Below are positions 51,945 through 63,963 of a stretch of 64,000 nt of DNA, in pieces. The notes below the pieces were generated by a model that did no database searches, was not told the origin of the DNA, and saw only the letters and a program-made list of their open reading frames with translations. The stretch is from positions 124,001 through 188,000 of the forward strand of contig NZ_BOPB01000001.1 in NCBI RefSeq assembly GCF_016863535.1. The letters run 5' to 3'. This DNA is from Micromonospora lutea. Lineage in GTDB: Bacteria; Actinomycetota; Actinomycetes; Mycobacteriales; Micromonosporaceae. The position numbers were made by a program, and so were the translations under genes. The first letter of the stretch is position 1. The number at the start of each line of letters is the position of its first letter.

Positions 51945-52619
51945 ATGACTGGTGTTCCGCTCGCCGAGGAACTGCTCCTGCTCGCGTACGACGACGAGAC
52001 CGGTAAGGCGACCCTGCCGCGGATCAGCCTCGACCTGGGGATGGCCGCCGCCGTCCTCATCGAGCTGGCCCTGGCTGGGCGGATCGCGTACTCCGACGGG
52101 GCCCTGACAGCGGTGGACCCGACGCCCACGGGAGAGCCGGTCATCGATGATGTGCTGACCAGGATCGTGGCGGACACGCCGCACAGCCCGTCTTCCTGGG
52201 TGCAGCGGCTGCGGCACGGCCTGCGCGAGAGGATCCTCGGCGACCTCTGCGAGCAGGGGGTCATCGAGAGCGTCGACGAGACGGAGTTGGGGTTCATCCG
52301 GGTGCACCGCTACCCGGTGGTGGACCCGTCGGTCGAGGAGGAGACCCGACAGCGGCTCGCCGTGGTGCTCACCGGCGCGGCCCCGGACGAGCGGACCGCC
52401 GCACTCGCGACCCTGGTCGCCGTGCTCCGGATGGAATCCGCACTCGGCATCACCGGCGAGGACGCCGACGCCGCCCGCAACCGGCTGGAGGAGATCGCCA
52501 GCGGTGCGGGCTTCTCCGGTGAGGTCAGCCTGGACGACTCCGTGGTCCGTCCCTCGGTCGCCCTGGTGGTGGCCGCCCTGGGCCGCGCCGTGGAACAAGC
52601 CCTGGGCCCCCGCCCCTGA
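51945..52619 (+). CDS. GPP34 (GOLPH3/VPS74)-family protein
   Basis: 224 residues, soluble. GPP34 pattern: PLAEELLLLAYDDETGKAT, LDLGMAAAVLIELALAGRI, a central LRHGLRERILGDLCEQGVIE and a C-terminal helix with VRPSVALVVAALGRAVEQAL. In eukaryotes the family binds PI4P and glycosyltransferases at the Golgi. Bacterial versions, frequent in actinomycetes, have no settled role, though they may bind phospholipid. ATG 51945 is set by the leaderless promoter. It converges on the phosphomutase gene across a hairpin. Confidence 0.85.
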   Translation: MTGVPLAEELLLLAYDDETGKATLPRISLDLGMAAAVLIELALAGRIAYSDGALTAVDPTPTGEPVIDDVLTRIVADTPHSPSSWVQRLRHGLRERILGDLCEQGVIESVDETELGFIRVHRYPVVDPSVEEETRQRLAVVLTGAAPDERTAALATLVAVLRMESALGITGEDADAARNRLEEIASGAGFSGEVSLDDSVVRPSVALVVAALGRAVEQALGPRP

Positions 52620-52647
52620 CCCACACCCACCCCCTTTCCTCCGTTGA

Positions 52648-52698
52648 TCATGAGGTTGGCGGCGAAGTTAATCTCTAAAACTGCCGCTGACCTCATGA
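52648..52698. terminator. Hairpin with AT-rich loop between convergent genes
   Basis: A 16-bp stem with two G-U pairs (52648-52663 with 52683-52698) carries a 19-base loop of unusually AT-rich sequence. The right arm covers the stop codon of the phosphomutase gene (52693). It could be a bidirectional terminator or a dispersed repeat. Confidence 0.5.
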
Positions 52699-54378
52699 CC
52701 GACGAGGGGAGTCGGGCATGCCGAGGGCGGCGGCGGTTTCGGTGCGGAGTGCCGAAACCGCCGCCGTCGCGCGGGTCCGGGCCGCGGCGATGTCGCCGTC
52801 GGTGACCGGTTCCACCACTTCGAGGTACGCCTTGAGCTTCGGCTCGGTGCCGGAGGGGCGGATCACCACCCGGGCCGCCCCGGTGCGCAGGATCACCACG
52901 TCGGCGTCGGGGAGCAGATCCTGCGCCTCGGTGACCGGCTGGCCGAGCAGGCTGGTCGGGGTGGCCGCGCGGATCCGGGCCATCGCGTCGGTGATCAGGC
53001 GTAGGTCGTCGACGCGTACCGAGAGCTGGTCGGTGTGGTGCACGCCGAACTCGGCGGCCAACTCGTCCAGCCGGTCGGAGAGTGTGCGGCCCTGCGCCTT
53101 GAGGCCGGCCGCCAGCTCGGCCACGGTCAGCGCCGCGGTGATGCCGTCCTTGTCGCGTACGTGGTCCGGGGCGACGCAGTAGCCGAGCGCCTCCTCGTAG
53201 CCGAACACGAGCGACGTGGACCCGTTCCCGGCCCGGACGATCCACTTGAACCCGGTCAGCGTCTCCCCGTATGGCAGCCCGCGCGCGGCGCAGATCGCCC
53301 GCAGCAGTGACGACGAGACGATGGTGGTGGCGTAGAGGCCGCTCACGCCGCGTCGCATCAGATGATCGGCGAGCAGCACCCCCACCTCGTCCCCGCGTAG
53401 CATCCGCCAACCCGAACCCTCGCGGACCGCGACGGCGCAACGGTCGGCGTCCGGGTCGTTGGCGATGGCCAGGTCCGCGTCGGTGCGTTCGGCGAGCGCG
53501 ACCAGCCGATCCACCGCGCCCGGTTCCTCCGGGTTGGGGAAGCTGACCGTCGGGAAGTCCGGATCCGGCTCCGCCTGGTCGGGCACCACGCCGGGCACCG
53601 GGAAACCGGCGGCGGCGAAGGCGGCGGTGAGCACCGCCGCCCCGACGCCGTGCAGTGGGGTGTACGCCACGGACAGGTCCCGGGGACCGCCCGGCGCGAC
53701 GACCTCGACTGCCCGCGCCACGTACGCGGCGACCAGGTCGTCGCCGAGCACCTGTCCGGCCGGGCCGAGGGGCACCTGCGCCAACGGGCCGACCGCGCGG
53801 ATGGCGGCCTCGATACCGGCATCGGCCGGCGGCACGATCTGCGCCCCGGCACCCAGCTCCCCACCCAGCTCGGCACCGAGGTACACCTTGTAGCCGTTGT
53901 CCTGCGGCGGGTTGTGGCTGGCCGTCACCATCACCCCGGCCACCGCTGACAGGTGCCGCACCGCGTAGGCGAGCACCGGGGTGGGCAGCGGGCGGGGCAG
54001 CAGCAGTGCGGCACGTCCCGCCCCGGTGGCCACCTGCGCGGTGCGCTCGGCGAACTCGCGGGAGCCGCGCCGGGCGTCGTACCCGATCACCAGTGGGCCG
54101 GTGCCGCCCTGGGCGGCGAGCCAGGCGACCAGCCCGGCGGCGGCCTGGGTGACCACCGCGAGGTTCATCCCGTTGGGGCCGGCGCGCAGCGGCCCGCGCA
54201 GCCCGGCGGTGCCGAACGTCAGCGGCCCGGAGAACCGGTCCGCCAGCTCCGGCGCGCTCGCCGGCAGCCGGTCGAGCACCGCCCGCAGTTCCGCCCGGCT
54301 GGTCGGGTCGGGGTCGTCGGCGAGCCAGCGTTCGGCCCGCTCGCGGATGGTGTCGAGGTCAGTGTTCTCCGCCGCCAT
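52693..54378 (-). CDS. Phosphohexomutase-family enzyme (PMM/PGM; candidate phosphopentomutase)
   Basis: 561 residues, alpha-D-phosphohexomutase superfamily. Seen: substrate loop LTFGTAGLRGPL near the start, active-site serine loop VMVTASHNPPQDNGYKVYLG, metal loop NDPDADRCAVAV, sugar loop FGYEEALGYC and phosphate loop RPSGTEPKLKAYLE. The family handles phosphoglucose, phosphomannose and, in several bacteria, phosphopentose. Location beside deoC/upp and the absence of a classical deoB in the window make (deoxy)ribose-1-phosphate to 5-phosphate conversion plausible. ATG 54378. A hairpin overlaps its stop codon. Confidence 0.9.
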   Translation of the reverse strand: MAAENTDLDTIRERAERWLADDPDPTSRAELRAVLDRLPASAPELADRFSGPLTFGTAGLRGPLRAGPNGMNLAVVTQAAAGLVAWLAAQGGTGPLVIGYDARRGSREFAERTAQVATGAGRAALLLPRPLPTPVLAYAVRHLSAVAGVMVTASHNPPQDNGYKVYLGAELGGELGAGAQIVPPADAGIEAAIRAVGPLAQVPLGPAGQVLGDDLVAAYVARAVEVVAPGGPRDLSVAYTPLHGVGAAVLTAAFAAAGFPVPGVVPDQAEPDPDFPTVSFPNPEEPGAVDRLVALAERTDADLAIANDPDADRCAVAVREGSGWRMLRGDEVGVLLADHLMRRGVSGLYATTIVSSSLLRAICAARGLPYGETLTGFKWIVRAGNGSTSLVFGYEEALGYCVAPDHVRDKDGITAALTVAELAAGLKAQGRTLSDRLDELAAEFGVHHTDQLSVRVDDLRLITDAMARIRAATPTSLLGQPVTEAQDLLPDADVVILRTGAARVVIRPSGTEPKLKAYLEVVEPVTDGDIAAARTRATAAVSALRTETAAALGMPDSPRRS

Positions 54379-54426
54379 GGCCTCTTGATAGCACGGCGAC
54401 GGATCTCCACGGGCGTGCGCCCCGAC

Positions 54427-56514
<2,088 letters not shown>

Positions 56515-56718
56515 AGAAAAGCCACCGGGGGAAGTCGAGAGGGCTGGGACACAACCCCCCTATCTTGCTGGTTCAGACGCCCGATGCGAAAGCCGGCGCG
56601 GCGGACGTTTCCACTACTCGACGGTACGTGTGCGGGTCCTCACCTGCTGTCGTCGCAGGCGAGGTGGTGTGCGGTATCCCTCACCCGACGACCTGCCCGC
56701 GCGTCCTACCATCCGGTG

Positions 56719-58302
<1,584 letters not shown>

Positions 58303-58758
58303 GGACGGGTACCGCCCGTCGCGGAGCGTGTCGAACGTCCCGTCTCCGGGTACTCCGCTTTGGGTGATCACTCGGACGCACACGGTGTGCGGTCGGGGAG
58401 CCTCCGTGCATGTGAACGTCGTCGGGTGCCTGTTGCCGAGAGTGGTCGGGTAATTGTCGTACCGTCAGTTCATTGGCACGACTAATGCGACAATTCGGAA
58501 CGACAACGATGGTGCCGAGAAAGATTCTCGGCCCCTTGGGCGCGATTACGCGTTGTAGGAGGTGAGGAGTGGATGACGGCGTTCGACCGCGATCTACCTG
58601 CTGTCCCGCTCACCTGTGGACGCTCTCAGCAGGGCATACGTGACGCTGTGCGGTCTGATCATCACTGGAACGAGGTTGCGCAGAGTTACCGTCGTGGGTC
58701 TACGCTGTCTGCTGTTCCCGATGATCCATCCATTTCTAGTGATCGAAGAGAATTCGAC
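58303..58758 (+). promoter_or_regulatory. Long leader region before the M20 gene
   Basis: 456 bases with no assigned gene. Seen: an 8-bp inverted repeat AATTGTCG/CGACAATT (58452-58459, 58488-58495), a hairpin GCCGAGA-AAGAT-TCTCGGC (58514-58532) and a strong AGGAGG (58557-58562) 10 bases before ATG 58573. That ATG is in frame with the M20 protein and would add 62 residues. Their composition is less GC-biased and unlike the rest of the protein, so I treat the stretch as leader. Confidence 0.4.
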
Positions 58759-60018
58759 GTGACGAGTGCGTTGACCATGCCGTCCGGTCACCAAACGGCG
58801 CCGTCCTGGCCGGAGCTGCCGACCGGAACCCAGCCCCTGCCCTTCGAGCTGGATCACCTGCTCGCCCTCCGGGTACCGGGCTTGATCGCCACGCGCCGTC
58901 ACCTTCACTCGCACCCCGAACTGTCCGGCGCGGAGTTCGAGACCGCCGCCCTGGTCGCCCGGGAACTCTCCCTGGCCGGGTTGCAGCCCCGACTGCTGCC
59001 CAAGGGCAACGGGGTGATCTGCGACATCAACGGCCGCCCGGACGGTCCCGTGATCGCGCTGCGTGCCGACATCGACGCGCTGCCGCTGACCGACGTCAAG
59101 GACGTGCCGTACCGCTCCACGGTCGACGGGGTCTGCCACGCCTGTGGTCACGACGTGCACACCACGATCATGTTGGGCGTCGGCATGCTGCTCGCGCAGC
59201 TGGCCGACCTGGGCGAGCTGCCCGGCCGGGTCCGGCTGATCTTTCAGCCCGCCGAGGAGATCCTGCCCTGCGGCTCGCTTGAGGTGATCGAGGCCGGCGG
59301 CCTCGACGACGTGGTGCAGATCTTCGCGCTGCACTGCGACCCGAACCTGCCCGTCGGTCAGGTGGGCCTGCGGGTCGGTCCGATCACCGCCGCCGCCGAC
59401 AACGTCACCGTCCGGCTCACCGGGCCGGGCGGTCACACCGCCCGCCCGCACCTGACCGTGGACCTGGTCGACGCGCTCGGCCGGCTGATCACCGAGGTTC
59501 CGACCATGGTCAGCCGTCGGGTGCCGGCGAGCAGTGGACTGCTGCTGGTCTTCGGGCACGCCTCGGCGGGCACCCGGTACAACGTCATCCCGTCCGAGGC
59601 GTCCGCCTCCGGCACCCTGCGGGTGATGGACCGTGACGCCTGGGAACTGGCCCCGAAGATCGTGTCGCAGGTGGTCCGGGATGTCATCGCACCGACTGGA
59701 GCCACCGTCGACCTGGAATACCTGCGCGGTCGTCCGCCGGTCTGCAACGACGCGCGGGCCATCGGGGTGTTGAACGCGGCCACCGCCGCCGCGCTCGGCC
59801 CGGAGGGTGTGGCGGAGACCCCGCAGAGCATGGGAGGCGAGGACTTCTCCTGGTATCTGGAGTACGTCCCCGGTGCCCTCGCCCGGCTCGGGGTCGGCCG
59901 CTCCGGGCCGAACGTCGACCTGCACCGGGCGTCGTTCGATGTGGACGAACGAGCCATCCCGGTGGGCGTACGACTCATGGTGCAGACCGCGCTCCAGGCA
60001 CTGGCGGCGGCACGCTGA
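58759..60018 (+). CDS. M20-family amidohydrolase/peptidase
   Basis: 419 residues from GTG 58759. Zinc amidohydrolase of the M20D (hippuricase, IAA-amino-acid hydrolase-like) type: TRRHLHSHPELSGAEFETAA, ALRADIDALPLTDVKDVPYR, CHACGHDVHTTIMLGVGMLL, LIFQPAEEILPCGSLEVIEA with the catalytic Glu pair, and MGGEDFSWYLEYVPGALARL. The substrate (N-acyl amino acids or similar amides) is unknown. A start at ATG 58573, backed by AGGAGG, is possible. The end overlaps the convergent DUF4349 gene by 44 bases. Confidence 0.9.
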   Translation: MTSALTMPSGHQTAPSWPELPTGTQPLPFELDHLLALRVPGLIATRRHLHSHPELSGAEFETAALVARELSLAGLQPRLLPKGNGVICDINGRPDGPVIALRADIDALPLTDVKDVPYRSTVDGVCHACGHDVHTTIMLGVGMLLAQLADLGELPGRVRLIFQPAEEILPCGSLEVIEAGGLDDVVQIFALHCDPNLPVGQVGLRVGPITAAADNVTVRLTGPGGHTARPHLTVDLVDALGRLITEVPTMVSRRVPASSGLLLVFGHASAGTRYNVIPSEASASGTLRVMDRDAWELAPKIVSQVVRDVIAPTGATVDLEYLRGRPPVCNDARAIGVLNAATAAALGPEGVAETPQSMGGEDFSWYLEYVPGALARLGVGRSGPNVDLHRASFDVDERAIPVGVRLMVQTALQALAAAR

Positions 60019-60955
60019 CACCCGGCGGTGGCGGCGCGCCGACCGGCGTGGTCAGGGCCGGCACCGTCGGTCGGTTCCGGCGGCGCCGGCGGACCAGCCA
60101 CCACAGCGCACCCGCCGGTACGCCGAAGACCAGCAGCCACGGCAGGATCGCCCCGAGCACGGTGAGCAGGACGGTCATCGAGGCCAGGAAGACCTTCCAG
60201 CCGCCCTTGAGCCCCACCAGGAAACCGATCTGGTTCTCCTCGTCGGCGATGGTGACTCCCGGTCCCACCAGGGTGACCGTGATGGTGGACAACGCGGTCA
60301 GGTCGGCCAGCCGCCGCTTCTTCGCCTCCAGCGAGGCGAGGTCGGCCTCCCGCCGGGCCAGTTCGTTCTCGATGCTCACCAGATCACTGATCGAGTCGGC
60401 CTGGGCGAGCAGCCGCCGCGCACTCTCCACCCGGGCCCGCTGGCTGGCGATCCGGGCGTCGAGGTCGATGGTCTCCTCGGTGACGTCCTGCGTGCCGATC
60501 TCCCGCCGTTCCTGGCGACCGAGGCCGGCAAGCTCCTCCACGACCGCGTAGAACCGCTGCGCCGGCACCCGCAGTTCGAGATCGGCCACCGCGTCGGCGT
60601 CGGAACTGCGGCGTTGGTCCCCGCCGACGAAGCCGCCGGCCCGGGTGGCCGCGGCGGCGGCGTCCCGGGCCGCGAGGTCCACATCGTCCACCTGTACCCG
60701 GATCGATCCGGTGTAGATGATGGCCCGCTGGTCTACCCGGGTGTCCGCAGCCGCGCCGGTCCCGCCCTGCGCGTCGCCGCCCTGCTGCGCGTCGGCCCGG
60801 GCGTTGCCGCCTTCCGGGGCCATCGCGGGTGCCTCTGCCGCGGTGTCGGCGGACCCGCCGTCGCTGCCGCCGCTGCCGCAGCCGGCGAGGATCAGCAACG
60901 CGGCCAGTGCCGCCACCGCCGTGGTTCCGTGACGGCGGACTCTCCCCATTTCCAT
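59975..60955 (-). CDS. DUF4349 membrane lipoprotein
   Basis: 326 residues. Signal peptide with lipobox LAGC (VAALAALLILAGCGSGG). The outer part holds the DUF4349 pattern: IIYTGSIRVQVDDVDLAARD, GGFVGGDQRRSSDADAVADL, ELRVPAQRFYAVVEELAGLG and DLDARIASQRARVESARRLL, i.e. a beta-strand set then a coiled-coil hairpin (SIENELARREADLASLEAKK). A C-terminal helix and a basic/Pro-rich cytoplasmic tail close it. ATG 60955 follows GGAAGGGGAACGGGG; ATG 60949 is also possible. Role unknown. The tail overlaps the M20 gene. Confidence 0.9.
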   Translation of the reverse strand: MEMGRVRRHGTTAVAALAALLILAGCGSGGSDGGSADTAAEAPAMAPEGGNARADAQQGGDAQGGTGAAADTRVDQRAIIYTGSIRVQVDDVDLAARDAAAAATRAGGFVGGDQRRSSDADAVADLELRVPAQRFYAVVEELAGLGRQERREIGTQDVTEETIDLDARIASQRARVESARRLLAQADSISDLVSIENELARREADLASLEAKKRRLADLTALSTITVTLVGPGVTIADEENQIGFLVGLKGGWKVFLASMTVLLTVLGAILPWLLVFGVPAGALWWLVRRRRRNRPTVPALTTPVGAPPPPGVSVPPPVPGARSAP

Positions 60956-61070
60956 CCCCGTTCCCCTTCCTCCTGCCCCGAGCGGGCAATGGCTCGGACG
61001 CCACACACCACCGCACAGGTTCCGGCAGACTGCGCTCAGGACGTCACGAATCGATATGGGAGGCATCACG

Positions 61071-61703
61071 ATGCGGCTCACCAAGTACGCCCACTCGTGC
61101 CTGCGGGTCGAGCACGACGGGGGAGTGCTGGTCATCGACCCAGGGATGTTCAGTGATCCGGCGGTGGCGCTGGACGGGGCCGATGCCGTGCTGATCACCC
61201 ACGAACACCCGGATCATCTCGACCTGGCGGCGGTGAACCGGCAGTTGGCGCGACGTCCGTTCGTCATCCACGGTCCCGCGTCGCTGGCCGGCGCACTCGG
61301 CGACGCGGCCGACGCGCTGCGTCCGGTGACCCCCGGGGAGTCGTTCACCGCCGCTGGGATCCCGGTACGCGCCCACGGCGGCCGACACGCGGTGATCCAT
61401 CCCGACATCCCGGTGATCGACAACCTCGGCTACGTGATCAACGAGGTCGTCTACCATCCCGGTGACGCCCTGTTCGTGCCGGAGGACGTCCAGGTCGACA
61501 CCCTCTTCGCGCCGATACACGCCCCCTGGTCGAAGTTCTCCGAGGTGGTCGACTTCATTCGGGCGGTGGCACCACGTCGGGTCTTCGCGCTGCACGACGC
61601 CCTGCTGAACGACAACGGCTACGCGGTGCTCGACCGGCAGTACACGGCGCTGTCCGGCAGCGAGTACCAGCGGTTGGAGCCAGGCACGCGGATTGACGGC
61701 TGA
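61071..61703 (+). CDS. MBL-fold metallo-hydrolase (UlaG-like)
   Basis: 210 residues with the metallo-beta-lactamase fold. Metal motif THEHPDHLD (HxHxDH) near residues 43-50; the N-terminus MRLTKYAHSCLRVEHDGG is the UlaG-type pattern. Later His/Asp ligands fall in VRAHGGRHAVIHPDIPVID and FALHDALLND. Probably a cytoplasmic hydrolase; substrate not known. ATG 61071 has GGGAGG (61059-61064) 6 bases upstream; ATG 61056 is less likely. It leads a short run of genes on the plus strand. Confidence 0.9.
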   Translation: MRLTKYAHSCLRVEHDGGVLVIDPGMFSDPAVALDGADAVLITHEHPDHLDLAAVNRQLARRPFVIHGPASLAGALGDAADALRPVTPGESFTAAGIPVRAHGGRHAVIHPDIPVIDNLGYVINEVVYHPGDALFVPEDVQVDTLFAPIHAPWSKFSEVVDFIRAVAPRRVFALHDALLNDNGYAVLDRQYTALSGSEYQRLEPGTRIDG

Positions 61704-61707
61704 GCCG

Positions 61708-62631
61708 ATGTCCGACCCGCCGACCGACCTCGTCGAGCAGCTCTACCGCACGCCGCCGGACCGGTTCGTCGCCGCCCGGGACAAAGCCGCCGCGCAGGCC
61801 CGCCGGGCGGGTGATCCACGTACCGCCCGGGAGATCGCCCGGCTGCGTCGGCCCACCGTGGCGGCCTGGCTGGTCAACCTGCTCGCGCTGGAGAAACCAG
61901 AGCTGGTGTCCGAGCTGGCGCAGCTGGCCGAGGCGTTGCGGGAGGCTCAGCGCGAGCTGCGCGGCCCGCGACTGCGGGAACTGTCCGCGCAGCGACGGGC
62001 GGTGGTCGGCGCGCTGGTCGCCGAGGTACGCCGGCTCGCCACCAGCGTCGAGGGCGCCCCGTCGGGCGGGAAGTTGCCGCTGGCCGAGGTCGAGGCGACC
62101 CTCAATGCCGCGCTCTCCGACGTCGCGGTGGCCGAGCAGGTGCGGTCCGGTCGACTGCTGAGGCCAGCCCACTACGCGGGGTTCGGCGAGGTGCCCCGGC
62201 CGCAGTTGCGTCTGGTGACCGGCGGGGAGGAACCGCCGCCCGCCGCGCCGGTCCGGCAGCGTCCAGCGGACCGGAGCGCGTTGCGGGCCGAACAGGCGCA
62301 GCGGGCCGCCCGCGCCGAACGGACCCGCCGTCGTAGGGCGTTGGAGAAGGAACTGGAGCGGGCACGTACCGACCAGGAACGGGCCGAGGTGGATCTGGCC
62401 GGCGCGGTGGAGGTCGAACGCGACGGTACCGCCACGCTGGACGCCGTCGAGGCGGAGCTGGCCGAACTGGAACGCCGCCGCGCCGTGGCCGAGCAGGAAC
62501 TCAGCCGATCCCGGCTGGCCCGCCGGGCCGCCGAACGGGCGCTGACCAGCGCCCGGCGACGAGCCGGCGAAGTCGAGGCCGCCATGGAGGCGTTGGACGC
62601 CGAGGAGGGGGATGTCGACGCCGATGATTGA
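61708..62631 (+). CDS. Coiled-coil-rich hypothetical protein
   Basis: 307 residues, cytoplasmic. The N-terminal domain contains LYRTPPDRFVAARDKAAAQA and IARLRRPTVAAWLVNLLALE, and the C-terminal ~120 residues form a long Arg/Glu/Ala-rich coiled coil (RALEKELERARTDQERAEVD). I do not recognise the family. It begins 4 bases after the MBL gene stop (ATG 61708) and its stop overlaps the region before the next gene, so it is probably cotranscribed with both. Confidence 0.8.
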   Translation: MSDPPTDLVEQLYRTPPDRFVAARDKAAAQARRAGDPRTAREIARLRRPTVAAWLVNLLALEKPELVSELAQLAEALREAQRELRGPRLRELSAQRRAVVGALVAEVRRLATSVEGAPSGGKLPLAEVEATLNAALSDVAVAEQVRSGRLLRPAHYAGFGEVPRPQLRLVTGGEEPPPAAPVRQRPADRSALRAEQAQRAARAERTRRRRALEKELERARTDQERAEVDLAGAVEVERDGTATLDAVEAELAELERRRAVAEQELSRSRLARRAAERALTSARRRAGEVEAAMEALDAEEGDVDADD

Positions 62632-62675
62632 CCGGCAAACTGGTCCCTCATGGACGGACCTTCGGGTGGGGCGGG

Positions 62676-63413
62676 ATGACGCCGGAGCAGATCGCGACGG
62701 CGAGCAAACCGGCTGTGCTCGCCCTCGGCGAGGCGTACACGCGGTGTCCCACCACGCTGCGTCGGGCGCGGCTGCTCGGCATCTCCGGGTGGGCCTTCTA
62801 CGTGAGCAGCCGAGCCGGCGCGCTGGGTGACGTACGGGCCGAGACCGTGACCGCGGCGCTCGGCTTCATCGCCCCCGACGCCGTGGCCGACGGCTGGGAC
62901 GCCGCCGCCCGCGTGGTCCGGCCGTGCGAGGTGGCCGCCGCAAGCCTCGCGGAGTGCTGCCGGTGGGGCGAGGAAACGCTGGGTGACCTGCCCCGTGTCG
63001 ACCAGCTCGCGGCGCTGGTGGAACGGGCAGTGGCAGCGGCCGACGCCAGCGCCATGCCACTGTTCGCGGCATGGCGGGCCATGCCGGTGGACGCGTCGAC
63101 TTCGGGTGCCCGGGTCGCCGCCGGCCTACGCGTGCTACGGGAACACTTCACCGGTGCGCACCTGGTGGCCGTACGCGCCAGTGGAATGACGCCACTGGAG
63201 GCGGTGCTGGCCGGGCCCGAGGGAGCCAGCGGCGCGATGGCCTGCGGCTGGCCGCCACCGTATCCGCCGGTCGGACCCCTGGTGCGGCGGCGACTGTGGG
63301 CCGAGGCGCTGACCGACCGGCTCGTCGCGCCCGCCTTCACGGCGCTGGGTCCGGTCGACGGTGCGGAACTGGTCGAGCTGCTGACCGTGGCACGGAACCA
63401 CGCACAGCGCTGA
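62676..63413 (+). CDS. SCO6745-family-like hypothetical protein
   Basis: 245 residues, all-helical and alanine-rich. FRAC-type pattern: MTPEQIATASKPAVLALGEA, GWAFYVSSRAGALGDVRAET, AALGFIAPDAVADGWDAAAR and RLWAEALTDRLVAPAFTALG, which recalls the actinobacterial SCO6745 family of unknown role. ATG 62676 is preferred; TTG 62628 overlaps the previous stop but has no good ribosome-binding site. Last gene of the plus-strand run that begins with the MBL hydrolase. Confidence 0.75.
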   Translation: MTPEQIATASKPAVLALGEAYTRCPTTLRRARLLGISGWAFYVSSRAGALGDVRAETVTAALGFIAPDAVADGWDAAARVVRPCEVAAASLAECCRWGEETLGDLPRVDQLAALVERAVAAADASAMPLFAAWRAMPVDASTSGARVAAGLRVLREHFTGAHLVAVRASGMTPLEAVLAGPEGASGAMACGWPPPYPPVGPLVRRRLWAEALTDRLVAPAFTALGPVDGAELVELLTVARNHAQR

Positions 63414-63507
63414 GAACCAGCCCATCCTGGGACGATCCTCCCCGGAGCCCGGGGGCGGCGCTCGACGCCACGATGACCGGTAGCAGACTGGAGCGGTGGG
63501 TGACGCG

Positions 63508-63963
63508 CTACGCCGAAGCGGTGCCGGTGGGCCGGGACCGCAGCTCGATGACGTAGTCGTCCGGCGCGCCGGCCTTCTCGGCGGCGTTCGCGATCTCCGA
63601 GAGGTACCAGGATGTGGGCAGCCCGCCCTCGTAGCCGTCGAAGACGTAGACCCAGGCCGTCACGTCCCCGTCCAGCGTCGAGACGCGGACGGTCAGCTTC
63701 CGGTATGTGCCGGAGGTGACGCCCTCGATCTCGTCCAACTGGGCGGCGTCGTACGGATGGATGTCGTAGAGCGCCACGAAGACCCGGTCGCCGGGCGACT
63801 CGACCACCGTGCTGACCGCGCCTTCCCAGCCGATGACGTCCTCACCGGCGAAGGTCAGGCGCCAGCCCTCCAGCCAGCCGATGCCCACCATCGGCGAATG
63901 CGGGCAGTAGGCGCGCATCCGAGCAGGGTCCAGGTTCGAGCCGTAGGCGGCGTAATGACGCAC
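63508..63963 (-). CDS. Gamma-glutamylcyclotransferase-like protein
   Basis: 151 residues with the GGCT (AIG2-like) fold: the substrate loop YAAYGSNLDPARM and the catalytic Glu in LDEIEGVTSGTYRKL. A central FVALYDIHPYDAAQLDEIEG and the C-terminal SWYLSEIANAAEKAGAPDDY complete the pattern. Such enzymes cyclise gamma-glutamyl groups; the bacterial substrate is mostly unknown. GTG 63963 is the start. It converges on the hypothetical gene ending at 63413, and the edge of the window is 37 bases upstream. Confidence 0.85.
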   Translation of the reverse strand: MRHYAAYGSNLDPARMRAYCPHSPMVGIGWLEGWRLTFAGEDVIGWEGAVSTVVESPGDRVFVALYDIHPYDAAQLDEIEGVTSGTYRKLTVRVSTLDGDVTAWVYVFDGYEGGLPTSWYLSEIANAAEKAGAPDDYVIELRSRPTGTASA

